The translations under genes and the position numbers were made by a program. A stretch of 64,000 nucleotides of DNA from Harmothoe impar (taxonomy: Eukaryota > Annelida > Polychaeta > Phyllodocida > Polynoidae), in contig OX381708.1 of the NCBI GenBank assembly GCA_947462335.1, forward strand, positions 3,162,001-3,226,000, written 5' to 3'. The notes below the pieces were generated by a model. It was given only the letters and a program-made list of their open reading frames with translations, searched no databases and was not told the DNA's origin. Positions 40,684 to 50,513 of this stretch are shown piece by piece (the stretch's first letter is position 1; every line of letters starts with the position of its first letter).

Positions 40684-41602
40684 AGAGACTGACCAAGAAG
40701 GAAAAAGAAAAGAAGCGCGTAGTAGCTAGATATACCGACGTCAAAGCGCCCTCCAGTTTCACTAGCGTGACTAAACTCCAGAAACATCATTTTCGCCACC
40801 TGAACCCGGCCGTCATCCGAGATGCTTTAGTGTCGCTGGACGCCTACACTAAACATAAACCCATTCGGAGAAAATTCGCAAGGAACAAGACTATAACCGG
40901 CGCAATCGATCAGCAGTGGCAGATAGATCTGATGGACATGCAAGCTTTGGCGTCTCACAACGACCGCTTCCGGTACGTGGTGACGGCGATCGACGTTTTC
41001 TCTAGGTACGCGTGGGCCGTTCCCATTAAATCCAAGAGCGGCGCTGATGTCACCGAGGCCTTCCGAGAGATGACAGGCACTGGCGAGAGACGACCGCGCA
41101 CTGTTCAGACAGACAAGGGGAAAGAGTTTTTGAACAAGATCTTTCAAGATCACTTGAAGAGCGAGGGCATAGAGTTCTTCACTGGCGAGAACGACGACAT
41201 CAAAGCTAGTCTAGTGGAGCGCTTGAACCGCAGTCTGAAGGAGAAGCTGTGGCGTTATTTCACACACAAGCGCACGTATCGCTACGTAGACGTACTGCAC
41301 CATGTAGTGTCTTCTTACAATCGCACTCACCACAAGACGTTGAAAATGGCGCCGGCTCAAGTCAGCTCGGAAAACAGCGAAACAGTTTTCTACCGACAAG
41401 ATCTCCCAACTAACAAACAAATCGACGAAATATGGAAAAAGAAGAAAAAAACAAAGACGTCCGCCGTCGACGTCATCGCTCCGGGTGACAGAGTGAGGAT
41501 GTTGAGAACTAAAGGCGCCTTCGACAAAGGGTACGAGGGAAACTGGCGCGAGGAAGTGGTCGACGTTGCTAAGACGTTGGGAAGCAGAGGGTTCGAGCTG
41601 AA
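40668..41602 (+). pseudogene. INT: Polinton integrase (retroviral type), N-terminal 311 codons
   Basis: The rve-type catalytic core is clear: D87 (QIDLMD), D149 (VQTDKG) and E184 (VERLNRS), with 34 residues between the last two, the D,D(35)E spacing. It would insert element DNA into the host chromosome and make the 6-bp duplication. The native gene is interrupted after 41602 by a DNA transposon; the frame runs on to a stop at 41694-41696 in foreign sequence. The C-terminal chromodomain part is at 44285-44486. Removing the insert plus one TGAA copy (2,682 bp) leaves the frame open, so the break is recent and clean. Confidence 0.85.
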
Positions 41603-44280
41603 GACTCATTCTCACGAACGTGATGCAACTCAGGTGGAGGGGGGGCCCAGAGCAAATTCCGGTATATGGTCAAATCCTTTTATATTTGTGTACTAGATGT
41701 GTTGATTGACAAAACTGGATGGGTGGTTGCAGTTAAATATGTTTGCGGTAGCCATGGCAACCGTTGCAATCGGACATGTTGAAATCCCGGACACATACAT
41801 ACCCCTTTAAGAAATCCAGGGCTATAGCACTGAAAAATGTAGTAATGCATGAACATACGAATTTTGTCTGAATTGTATTTTAAGCGCATATGAATGCAGT
41901 ATCAACAAGAATACCTGCGTCACCCATTATGTATTTCCTTTCAGGATACCCCGTCCCTCTAAATTGGGCATTTTCTCCATTTTCTCACTTTTTTGCAGGT
42001 CTAAATAATCATCAACTTTGCAGTTCCCTACTGCCAAACCTGTGATACATGTATTCACACTTTTTGCTTAATTCTATTAGCTTATTGCATCATCTATTGA
42101 GCTGTATAGAACAATAAGCCATATCTCTGCATTATATCTCTGTGTTTCCATTTTGCCAAACGGTGTTAAAGGGGTATGTATGTTGCCAATATCTAATACC
42201 CTAGGTGCACTAATATATCTAAATAAAGATAATATACGGATATAATATACTGAATGAAACTTTATTGTTTGTTGTTTTTCAGTTAGCTGTGCTCACCGTG
42301 CAATGTCCTAATGCATTTAAGCATGTATGGGGTACAACAAATCCATGTAGTGTAACTGGAAAAACGGAATCTTTAAATTTCCCTCCACCTTTCCAACCTC
42401 CATTGTCAACTTTAACCTAGATAACAGTCAATTGCAGGTTCAAATAATACGCTTATATCTTATTTAGGAGTACCATGTTGTAGCAACCTGATATACTAGC
42501 ACAAGCAGAGAAATTCAAGAAAAACTCCTTAAAGGGGTATGTATGTGCCTTAGGTCGGTATGTATGTGGCTACAAGTGTTACAGTATGCAAAAAGGCCAT
42601 AGTGATCAATTTTTGGGCCATTCATGTCATGCTTTTGCATCATACAAACAAGTTACAGTAACTTACAATATCACTCCATGCACTAAATACATCACCATGG
42701 GAACTAGACAGTATTTCCTTAAAGCGGTATGTATGTGCTTAAAGGGGTATGTATGTGTAAATCATACTGGAACAGGAAGTGACGATCATTGTCACAGGTA
42801 AATAAAGGGCGGAAAGCTCGCACTTCTGTTGGATTGTATGCAACTAAATGGCTTTTTTGACAGGAAAAAAAGTGAACAGTTAAATATAATTTGCCTGGAT
42901 GGTACAAGCAGATCACCTTAAACCGGTATGTATGTGAATTTTACACTTCAAATATTCAGGACGATGGTGTGAGGAGAAAGGAGGCAGATGGGAGTAAAAT
43001 ATCTTTTGATAGCACATGTTATGTATTGAAATATACCATGTAACCCAGGAATCAGGAAGAAATACTATACTTTACTTGTGGGCAGGGCAAAACTATCCCA
43101 GAAGATGTAAATACCTTAAAGGGGTATGTATGTGCCTTAAGTCGGTATGTATGTGGCCACAAGTGCTACAGTATGCAAAAAGGCCATAGTGATCAAGTTT
43201 TGGGCCATTCATGTCATGATTTTGCATCATACAAACAAATTACATTTACTTACAACATTATTCCATGCACTAAATACATCACCATGGCAACTAGACAGCA
43301 TTTCCTTAAAGCGGTATGTATGTGCCTTAAGTCGGTATGTATGTGGCCCCAAGTGTTACAGTATGCAAAAAGGCCATAGTGATCAATTTTTGGGCCATTC
43401 ATGTCATGCTTTTGCATCATACAAACAAGTTACATTTACTTACAACATCATTCCATGCACTTAATTCATCACCATGGGAACTAGACAGTATTTCCTTAAA
43501 GCAGTATGTATGTGCTTAAAGGGGTATGTATGTGTAAATCATACTGGAACAGGAAGTGACGATCATTGTCACAGGTAAATAAAGGGCGGAAAGCTCGCAC
43601 TTCTGTTGGATTGTATGCAACTAAATGGCCTTTTTGACGGGAAAAAAGGTGAACAGTTAAATATAATTTGCCTGGATGGTACAAGCAGATCACCTTAAAC
43701 CAGTATGTATGTGAATTTTACACTTCAAATATTCAGGACGATGGTGTGAGGAGAAAGGAAGCAGATGGGAGTAAAATATCGTTTTGATAGCACATTTTCT
43801 GTATTGAAATATGCCATGTAACCCAGGAAGCAGGCAGAAATACTATACTTTCCATGTGGGCAGGGCAAAACTATCCCAGAAGATGTAAATACCTTCAAGG
43901 GGTATGTATGTGGAAATTGATTTTTTTCAGGTAATGCTCTCCCCCACCAGCTGTATGAGAAAAATACATAAAGTTTTCACCCAGGGTGATGCAATAGAAC
44001 AATATACAATAATAAGACAGAACAAAGAGTGCATTTAAGCTTGATTTTTTTTTTTTTTTTTTTTCCTAAAAAAAGACATAAAAAACGTCAACTTTATGGT
44101 GGTTTTTGGCCAAAAAAACCTGAAATAAGGGTCAGATAACATGTAAAGTATACATTTTCTGGTAGAACTAAACCCACTCTAACTTATAGTGATAGTTATA
44201 TACCTGTGAACATATTTGTGGTGAAAATATCCTGGAAAAACCCCAAATTAACAGTTGCATCACGTTGGTGAGAATGAGTC
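41603..44280. mobile_element. 2.7-kb non-autonomous DNA transposon in the integrase gene
   Basis: The 28-bp terminal inverted repeats (left GACTCATTCTCACGAACGTG then ATGCAACT, right the inverse with one mismatch) are flanked by TGAA at 41599-41602 and 44281-44284. The interior has no coding frame of note but repeatedly carries GGTATGTATGTG (often AAAGGGGTATGTATGTGC), and 42530-42950 and 43115-43780 contain duplicated blocks. A 4-bp target duplication is compatible with Sola, Ginger or Academ superfamilies; I cannot choose between them. Confidence 0.8.
42530..43780 (+). repeat. Internal duplicated blocks with GGTATGTATGTG motifs
   Basis: Units beginning CTTAAAGGGGTATGTATGTG, GTCGGTATGTATGTGGC and TACAGTATGCAAAAAGGCC recur at about 42530, 43115 and 43320, and a longer block (TCATACTGGAACAGGAAGTG) recurs at 42762 and 43539. 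The peptides read across them are by-products. Confidence 0.7.
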
Positions 44281-44284
44281 TGAA

Positions 44285-44486
44285 AGACGACAAGGGCGAG
44301 GAGATAAAAGGCGTCTTCTACCCGGAAGAGGTTCAGAAGGTGTACAAGAGTCGTTACGACAACAACTACCTGATAGACGAGGTGTTGCGCCGCAAGACCG
44401 TCGACGGTAAAGAGTTAGCTTTCGTACGTTGGTTAGGTTACGACGACAAGTTCAACGAGTGGATCCCCGTCAAAAAAATAACGTAG
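44285..44486 (+). pseudogene. INT: Polinton integrase, C-terminal chromodomain part
   Basis: It continues the interrupted integrase frame. YLIDEVLRRK, FVRWLGYDDKFNEWIP and the KKIT end match a chromodomain (aromatic-cage type LVKWLGY..NEW pattern), a module found at the C terminus of many Polinton integrases and thought to guide target choice. It ends at TAG 44484-44486, 20 bp before the next ATG. Confidence 0.8.
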
Positions 44487-44506
44487 AAAAAAAAAAAAAA
44501 AAAAAA

Positions 44507-45625
44507 ATGAACATCACTCTACCTAGCAACAGCTCTATGGAGTATTATCCTGACAACAGCTTGACGTCTTTCCGAACTCACTTCGACTCGCCGCTCCTTC
44601 TGCCCGAAGCGTACGAAGCGGCTCTGACTGAGATCATCCTCCCTACAGAATGGACTAACGTGCACGACGACGACTTGATCATCGTTGTTCCTCTGCGCAC
44701 CAAAGGTTCGCTAGAGGAGGTGATCCAGGTTTTAAAAGAAACTAAATTCTCCGAAGGAAAAAAACCACAGGTAGACTGGAGGGGAATGAAAAACGCGAAC
44801 GGTCTGAGCAAGCTAACGTTCAGCTCAAAATTCCCGCTGAGCTGGAAGGAAGCGAGCTATGTAACGGTGGAAGAGATATCAGACACGTCGGAAGAGCAGC
44901 AATTGAAACCGGAAACAAAAAGGTTCAAGAGAGAGGTCGACTTGAGACAGACGAATGCCGTATACAAGCAGTTCTTGTCCCCGGCGGTGAAGAAGAAGGC
45001 GATCAGCGATCAAGCAAGACAGATGATCGAAGAGATGGAGAAAGACATGGGAGTGCGCAGTTTCATGCCAAACATATTCGAGATACCTCCTATTTTCACC
45101 GGAAGCAACCACACCCTAATCGAGCGCTTGAGTGAGACGTTGCGAGATGACAGACTAGAGGGCGACAGCTTCTTGCTCAAACCGATGCGGATCTTATCGT
45201 ACGACGCCAAGACGAAACGCGTCACCATCAAACCGCCGAGACACTGTGCTGTCCTGCTGAGTCAGCATCTCGCATGCGTTCTAGGCTTCGGAGAGAAGAC
45301 GTGTTTCGCGTCGCCGACTACCGGCGCCTACTCGATGGATGTTTACGGGGACGTGCACTCTGTGTACATATACACCGACATGATCCAGGAGAGACGTGTG
45401 GGCGACATGCAAGTGCCGCTGTTGCGCTGCGTGGCGGTGGACAGAGGCGGAAAGCGTCGAGGTGGCGTGCAAGCTATCAGTTTTCCCCATTTGGATTATT
45501 TCCCCTTGAAATCCAAGAGGTTTACCGAGGTCGGCATCTATTTAAGAGACCGATCCGGTCATTCCATCCCATTCAGTAGAGGCGAGGTGACCGTGACACT
45601 TCATCTGAGACCTATTGAGCGCTGA
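44507..45625 (+). CDS. Penton-like minor capsid protein
   Basis: The 372-residue protein starts at the ATG right after a run of about 21 A (MNITLPSNSSMEYYPDNSLT). The second half has the hallmark segment of Polinton/adintovirus penton proteins: SVYIYTDMIQ, VGDMQVPLLR, then HLDYFPLK and EVGIYLRDRSGHSIPF near the C terminus. It would form the single-jelly-roll pentamers at capsid vertices. The frame is intact. Further upstream in-frame codons reach into the chromodomain reading and are discounted. Confidence 0.85.
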   Translation: MNITLPSNSSMEYYPDNSLTSFRTHFDSPLLLPEAYEAALTEIILPTEWTNVHDDDLIIVVPLRTKGSLEEVIQVLKETKFSEGKKPQVDWRGMKNANGLSKLTFSSKFPLSWKEASYVTVEEISDTSEEQQLKPETKRFKREVDLRQTNAVYKQFLSPAVKKKAISDQARQMIEEMEKDMGVRSFMPNIFEIPPIFTGSNHTLIERLSETLRDDRLEGDSFLLKPMRILSYDAKTKRVTIKPPRHCAVLLSQHLACVLGFGEKTCFASPTTGAYSMDVYGDVHSVYIYTDMIQERRVGDMQVPLLRCVAVDRGGKRRGGVQAISFPHLDYFPLKSKRFTEVGIYLRDRSGHSIPFSRGEVTVTLHLRPIER

Positions 45626-45636
45626 AAGAGAGAAAA

Positions 45637-46062
45637 ATGATGCGTCAATGCGTTCCGTACTTTCCACCCAGGCGCACCGTCGGCAGAGGGTACAGCGATT
45701 ACTACAACGCGCAGCTGGGCAACGGCGTCAACGTGTACAGCGGGCGCTCTTTCCAGAGCAGGCACGGTTTGGGCGGCGCTCTGTTAGGTCTGATGCGCTC
45801 GGCTACCCCGCTATTGAAGTCGGTGGGAAAAACGCTGCTCCGCGCCGGTGTGGGCGTAGCTAAAGATGTGCTGGCGGGTCGGACTTTAAAGAGCAGCGTG
45901 AAAGACCGAGGCGCAGGCGCTCTGAAGAGACTGGCGAGTACGGCGTTCTCGGGAGGAAAGACGCCTGTCGCGTCTAAGAAAGGGTCGAAACGTCGCCGGC
46001 ATTCTCCTCAGACGGGCGGTGGCTCTTGCAAGAGACGTAGAGGGGATGTATTCGACCGGTAA
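45637..46062 (+). CDS. pVI-like minor virion protein
   Basis: The 141-residue protein has an N-terminal aromatic/basic part (YFPPRRTVGRGYSDYYN), an amphipathic or hydrophobic stretch (GLGGALLGLMRSATPLLKSV), and a basic tail (KKGSKRRRH; CKRRRGDV). This is the pattern of Polinton/adenovirus pVI/pX-like core proteins. Gly-Gly motifs (LGGA, SGGK, TGGG) could be protease cleavage sites. It starts 11 bp after the penton-like gene and precedes the capsid gene. Assignment is by composition and position. Confidence 0.6.
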   Translation: MMRQCVPYFPPRRTVGRGYSDYYNAQLGNGVNVYSGRSFQSRHGLGGALLGLMRSATPLLKSVGKTLLRAGVGVAKDVLAGRTLKSSVKDRGAGALKRLASTAFSGGKTPVASKKGSKRRRHSPQTGGGSCKRRRGDVFDR

Positions 46063-46077
46063 GCGCCTAGGCGTTCA

Positions 46078-46095
46078 GGTATAAATAAAAAGACT
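46078..46095 (+). promoter_or_regulatory. TATA-like promoter of the major capsid gene
   Basis: GGTATAAATAAAAAGACTGG lies about 60 bp before the ATG at 46142; the AATAAA could also serve as polyadenylation signal for the upstream gene. Confidence 0.5.
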
Positions 46096-46141
46096 GGAGG
46101 CGGCCGGCGTCAGTCTGTCGGCCGCGTGAAGAGAGAACACA

Positions 46142-47449
46142 ATGGCTTACGTACACGAGAGCAGTAACGAGTGCGCGCTCTCTGAGCTCGACCTGCACAC
46201 CGTAGCGCCGACTCAGACTACTATCTTAAAGTCGTCTTTCCTGGGGATAGAAACAAAAAACTCTTTAGAGGATGGAGGTAACATAAATTTCACCATCAAC
46301 AAGTCGCAAGAGTACACAGACCTGAACGAGAATTACCTTCATCTGGAATGTCAAGTGCTGAAAGCGAACGGAGCGGCGATCGAGGACACCGACGCGGTAG
46401 CTCCGGTGAACAACTTGGCTCACTCGCTCTTCAAAGACGTCCAAGTCTCCATCGGCGGTTTCAAAGTGTCTGGCAACACCGAGACCTACCCTTACCGAGC
46501 TTACTTGGAAGGGTTACTCAACTACAACAAAGACGTGAAGGACGGCGTCATGAGCGCCCAGGGGTGGCATGAAGATACGCCCGGTCAGTTTGACACGTTG
46601 ACTGACGCGAATGCGGGGTACAAAGCGCGCAAGAAGCTAATCTCCAACAAGCGCTTTTCGCTGATGGCGCGACTGCACTTTGACCTGGCTCATCAACCGA
46701 AGCTCATCGTTGGAGAGACAGAAATCAATCTCACTCTGAAACAAGCGGCGCCCTCTTTCTATCTGATGTGCGCCGCTGACGGAGGCTACAGCTTGAAGAT
46801 CTACAAAGCAAAGCTCTACGTGCGACGCGTGCTGGTGGCGGACGCTGTAGCGGAAACGCACGAGAGAGCGGTGATAGAACACGGGCCCTTCGACTACCCG
46901 GTGAACAGAGTGGAGGTGACGACGTACGCCATCCCTCAAGGTAACAGAGATCACAGCTACACGCACTCCAACACAGGCCAGCTTCCCAAGTCGATGATGA
47001 TTTGCTTCCTTGACCACGACGCCTTCAACGGTAGCTACACCAAGAACCCGTTCGAGATGAAGCATTACGACATCAGCTCGCTTCAAGTGATAGTGAACGA
47101 TCAGAAAGTGCCGAACGACGCCTACGTGCCCGACTTTAAGACCAAAGCGGCCGTGAGAGAGTACTTGGCGCTACACACGGAAATGGGGATGTACGAGGGC
47201 GCGCGCTCCTGCGGTATTTCATACGATCAATTCCTGAACGGTTACACGGTGTTCCCCCTCGACTTAACCCCAGACAGATCGCACGACGGGTGTCGCGTGA
47301 ACCTTATAAGAGCGGGTCAGCTGAGGGTGGAAGTCAGTTTCCGCTCGGCGCTACAAGCGACAACAACGGTGCTACTCTACTTGGTGTACGACAACGTCGT
47401 CGAGCTGACCCGAGATCGACACCCCGTCACCGACTACCACATGAACTGA
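46142..47449 (+). CDS. MCP: Major capsid protein (double jelly roll)
   Basis: The 435-residue intact protein, beginning MAYVHESSNECALSELDLHT, has the features of the Polinton/adintovirus hexon-like capsid protein: an N-terminal sextet of short beta stretches with NLAHSLFKDVQVSIGG and YPYRAYLEGLLNYNKD, a middle GPFDYPVNRVEVTTYAIP, and a second half with FLDHDAFNGSYTKNPFEMKH. It forms trimers with pseudo-hexagonal packing in the icosahedral shell. It has its own TATA box and is followed by the protease 29 bp downstream. There are no stops or shifts. Confidence 0.9.
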   Translation: MAYVHESSNECALSELDLHTVAPTQTTILKSSFLGIETKNSLEDGGNINFTINKSQEYTDLNENYLHLECQVLKANGAAIEDTDAVAPVNNLAHSLFKDVQVSIGGFKVSGNTETYPYRAYLEGLLNYNKDVKDGVMSAQGWHEDTPGQFDTLTDANAGYKARKKLISNKRFSLMARLHFDLAHQPKLIVGETEINLTLKQAAPSFYLMCAADGGYSLKIYKAKLYVRRVLVADAVAETHERAVIEHGPFDYPVNRVEVTTYAIPQGNRDHSYTHSNTGQLPKSMMICFLDHDAFNGSYTKNPFEMKHYDISSLQVIVNDQKVPNDAYVPDFKTKAAVREYLALHTEMGMYEGARSCGISYDQFLNGYTVFPLDLTPDRSHDGCRVNLIRAGQLRVEVSFRSALQATTTVLLYLVYDNVVELTRDRHPVTDYHMN

Positions 47450-47478
47450 AGACAAGACGGCGGTACTTGGCGTATCGT

Positions 47479-47931
47479 ATGAAAACGCTTGAAATAAGCA
47501 GAGTGTTGAAGGAAAACGTTCACACAAAACATCGTTTCCTGGGCGTTTTCTCTTGTGACACTATTCCGAAGCACCCTATCAAAGACACTTGTTTCGTGAG
47601 CAACACAGATCCGCAACATTTACCAGGTCAGCATTGGGTGGCGTTTTACGTGTCGAGCACGGGTGAAGTGTACTACTTTGATTCCTTCAGCTTACCGCCG
47701 CTGAGTGCGGAGTTCTTGTCTTTCGTGGAACGCTCTGCTCCGTTCAAGTGGCAAAGAAACCGCATTCAACTACAAGACACTTCTGCTGACACCTGTGGAC
47801 CTCATTGCGTTCATTTCCTAATTGAAGCATGTCGAACAAGAAACCCCAAGAAGTGCGTCATGCGCATGAGCAAAATCCCAAAGCTGAGCGACCGGGCCGT
47901 GAGTCAGAAGCTATCGATGATGCTGTTGTGA
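47479..47931 (+). CDS. PRO: Adenovirus-type cysteine protease
   Basis: The 150-residue protein has a catalytic His52 (GQHWVAF), Asp68 (YYFDSF), Gln97 or Gln99 (NRIQLQD) and Cys106 (DTCGPHC), the order and spacing of the C5/Ulp1-like protease that matures virion proteins. Start is the first ATG after the capsid stop (MKTLEISRVLKENVHTK). A longer frame reaching into the capsid gene is discounted. All catalytic residues are present. Confidence 0.85.
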   Translation: MKTLEISRVLKENVHTKHRFLGVFSCDTIPKHPIKDTCFVSNTDPQHLPGQHWVAFYVSSTGEVYYFDSFSLPPLSAEFLSFVERSAPFKWQRNRIQLQDTSADTCGPHCVHFLIEACRTRNPKKCVMRMSKIPKLSDRAVSQKLSMMLL

Positions 47932-48086
47932 CGGGTTGTTGCGATGGCGGCCGTTTCATGGAGGCAAAGATTCTCTGCCTTGCCGAAAAAAGTCGTCCGG
48001 GGTGTGGTGGTGCGAGTGACGGCGGCGTGAGACTTTGCGGCCTGTTGAGTTGCTGCAAATCGAAGAAGCAAGCTAAAAAAGCATAA
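47829..48086 (+). CDS. Possible small Cys-rich protein overlapping the protease end
   Basis: This 85-codon frame in another phase overlaps the protease by 103 bp and extends 155 bp beyond it. Its second half has CCDGGRF, LCGLLSCCKSKKQAKKA. The extension past the protease and a following AATAAA (48116) allow a genuine gene, but the overlapped half could be chance. I do not recognise it. Confidence 0.3.
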   Translation: MSNKKPQEVRHAHEQNPKAERPGRESEAIDDAVVTGCCDGGRFMEAKILCLAEKSRPGCGGASDGGVRLCGLLSCCKSKKQAKKA

Positions 48087-48197
48087 ACTTGTGTGTTTTT
48101 TCTGATTGAAATGAAAATAAAGAATAAAATGAAAAGAAAAGAAATTATCTTGTTGTGTTTTTATTTCTATATATAAGTTACATAACTTTTTTTTTGT
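48087..48197 (+). terminator. A-rich 3' end of the capsid-protease unit
   Basis: Two AATAAA-type signals (GAAAATAAAGAATAAAATG, about 48112-48130) are followed by T-rich DNA to the right terminal repeat. This is probably the polyadenylation region of the late genes. Confidence 0.5.
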
Positions 48198-48589
48198 TTG
48201 TTTGTTTACAAACAGTCACGTGTCACGTGGTGTTGTTTACAAACAAGAGAGCCACGTGGTGTTGTTTACAAACAAACCCTAAGTAGGTCACGTTACCCTA
48301 GTTACCAGAATGCCGGCTTCTGATTGGCTGAGCCTAAGTAGGTCACGTGACGTAAGTAGGTCACGTTACCATGGTTACCAGAATGCCGGCCTCTGATTGG
48401 CTGAGAGCTTCTAAGTAGGTCAGTAGGTCACCCAGAATGCTGGCTTCTGATTGGCTGAGAGCCCTAAGTAGGTCACGTTACCATGGCAACGGGTCACGTG
48501 ACCAAATGGAGGCCTCTGATTGGCTGCATGTCGATTGAGTAATAAACAGTAGTTAACTATAGTCCCGTTCCGATACATACTATACTACT
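48198..48589 (-). repeat. Polinton terminal inverted repeat, right
   Basis: Inverse of 27322-27713, ending CTATACTACT next to the CTCCCT duplication. Confidence 0.9.
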
Positions 48590-48595
48590 CTCCCT
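48590..48595. repeat. Polinton target-site duplication, right (CTCCCT)
   Basis: Matches 27316-27321. Confidence 0.9.
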
Positions 48596-48782
48596 TTAGG
48601 ACAGTAGTAACCTGCAGGACACTGCTCGTAACCTGTGTTAGCTAAACCTGAACAGTAGGAACCTGCTGGACAAATAGTACAGGCCTCATAACCTATTCCA
48701 GCACTCTTCTTGTAGGTTCCCTCGGGGCACGGTACACACCGCATCCCACTCCTATAGTAACCACTGCTACACTCAACCGTGT
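48596..48782 (-). CDS. Gene 2 exon 6, 5' portion
   Basis: This 187-nt remnant follows a TTTCAG acceptor and has VECSSGYYRSGMRCVPCPEG, GSYCSGLANTGY and GYYCPKG before it meets the Polinton end. Confidence 0.8.
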
Positions 48783-49036
48783 CTGAAAGGATTGATTCAC
48801 ATTTACAGCATTCAATATTGTGAGAAGGACACCCAGCAGCATCGTCACATAGCCCTATAGACTAAATAGCTGTTCAGGTAAATCCATGATATTTTTATGA
48901 TATAGGCCAACTGACTACAATCAGACATTTGTACTTTGGAATCTGAAAAATTATTTCTGAACAACTATCATGTTATACACGAACAAACTAGAAGATGTTT
49001 AAACCTTGAAACTAACTACGATATCTGATTCCTTAC

Positions 49037-49369
49037 CAATAACAGTGCATTGAGCCAAGTCTCTTGATCCAGCGATGGAAGTAGTTCCTGACAAACACTG
49101 TGCTGGGGCAGCGACACCAGCCATACAGTAATACCCAATGGGACAAAGCTGCTCTGTGGGTGTAGTGCTTCTGATTGGACAGTAGTACCCAGGGGCACAT
49201 GACCCGGAAGGTGCAGCTAAACCAGGGCGCTCACAGTATTTACCTTCCTCACATGATACACAGGTGTGGGAGCCGTTACCATGACTCCACCCAGGCTGGT
49301 AGGTGCCGGCGGGGCAGTCTACACATCCACTGCTACGTTCTGTGTATGTTCCCGGACCACAGTTTGCAT
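49037..49369 (-). CDS. Gene 2 exon 5
   Basis: This 333-nt exon has NCGPGTYTERSSGCVDCPAG, CEEGKYCERPGLAAP and GYYCPIRSTT, a donor GTAAGG and an acceptor TTATAG. The frame is intact. Confidence 0.8.
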
Positions 49370-49740
49370 CTATAAGAAGTTGATAATATCGAATCAGTGA
49401 ACATTTATATTACAAATTGTCAATTTGAAGCTAAAATGTATGCAACCAGTTAGCTGGTCACCTTAACAAGTAACACATACATTTATGCTATTCCATAACA
49501 TATTTTGTTATCAATATCCACCAATACTGTGTAAATATGGCAGCCACATTTATTTGATCAAGGAAGACCATATTTCATCCCAGTGAAACAACCCTTTCCA
49601 GTATTACTCGGCCTTTCACATCATCACATTTATTTTTGTTATTATATTACATTATCTCATTTTTTTGCATCCATATCTTATCACAAATCAGATATGTACT
49701 TTCTAAATAAATATTCCATACTATAGGAACTGCAACCTAC

Positions 49741-50070
49741 AACTCCTACAACTTGATGCAGAAGTTGCACCCTTCTCAGAGGTCATCCCAGCTGGACAGT
49801 TCACAGGAGTCCCAGCCCCAGCAGGGCAGTAGTGACCCTCAGGACAGAGCTTCCCGTATGGCATAGTGCTTCCCCCTTGACAGTAGTACCCTGCTTGGCA
49901 TGAACCAGACACTGCAGCTGCACGGGGTAATGCACAATAACTCCCAGGATCACACGGCTTGCAGCTAGCGATGCCCTCTGTGGATACGGTCGGTGTTTGG
50001 TAGGTTCCCACTGGGCATGGTGCACACTCAGAGCCATTCTTGTACATGCCGGGTGGACAGGGCGTGGGCA
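49741..50070 (-). CDS. Gene 2 exon 4
   Basis: This 330-nt exon has PTPCPPGMYKNGSECAPCPV, CDPGSYCALPRAAAV and GHYCPAGAGTPVNCPAG, and a donor GTAGGT. It is very close to gene 1 exon 4. Confidence 0.8.
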
Positions 50071-50513
50071 CTGAAACTAAACAGCAGCAGTACATGTCTT
50101 AGGTTTGATATTTTAGTAAGGAGGTACATAATTCACATTGACCTACTTTTGATTTGCCTATTAAAGCGGCATAATCACTGAGCATGACCTATTCAAAATT
50201 CTAGTACTTTTTTAGCCTACTATGTGGTAGCTGCGCGTGTGGTGATATTGCTCCTTTAACATGATGGAAAGAAGGGCAGAGTACAGTATGACCAAATTAT
50301 GAGGCAGCAATATTCAAACATAAATAATTATCAATCATAGAGATAGTTGTGTAAATAAGCTAAGATATTTGTCTACATATTCATTTCATAAGCATAAGCA
50401 TATATGCAAGATGTTTATGATAATTATAATTTAAATGTCAAATTTGAATTGTAAATTAGAAGCGGAGGTCAATGAACTGAGACTGGTTTATAGATAGGTA
50501 GAAACATACAAAC

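Larger units (their letters stand above)
27322..48589. mobile_element. Polinton/Maverick (adintovirus-like) element, degenerate
   Basis: The 21,268-bp element has 392-bp terminal inverted repeats, 6-bp target duplications and, on the plus strand, packaging ATPase, integrase, penton-like, pVI-like, major capsid and protease genes. Of this, 8,734 bp is a nested palindrome and 2,678 bp a nested DNA transposon, leaving about 9.9 kb, short for the 15-20 kb usual of the family. A polymerase B gene is not visible. Terminal repeats differ from each other at very few positions, so the insertion may be fairly young despite the broken genes. Confidence 0.9.

Noticed and set aside
41618..44265. ACGT as the target duplication of the integrase-splitting transposon
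   Set aside because: ACGT lies inside the longer inverted repeat. Extending the match gives 28-bp TIRs and an outer TGAA duplication, and only the latter preserves the integrase frame.
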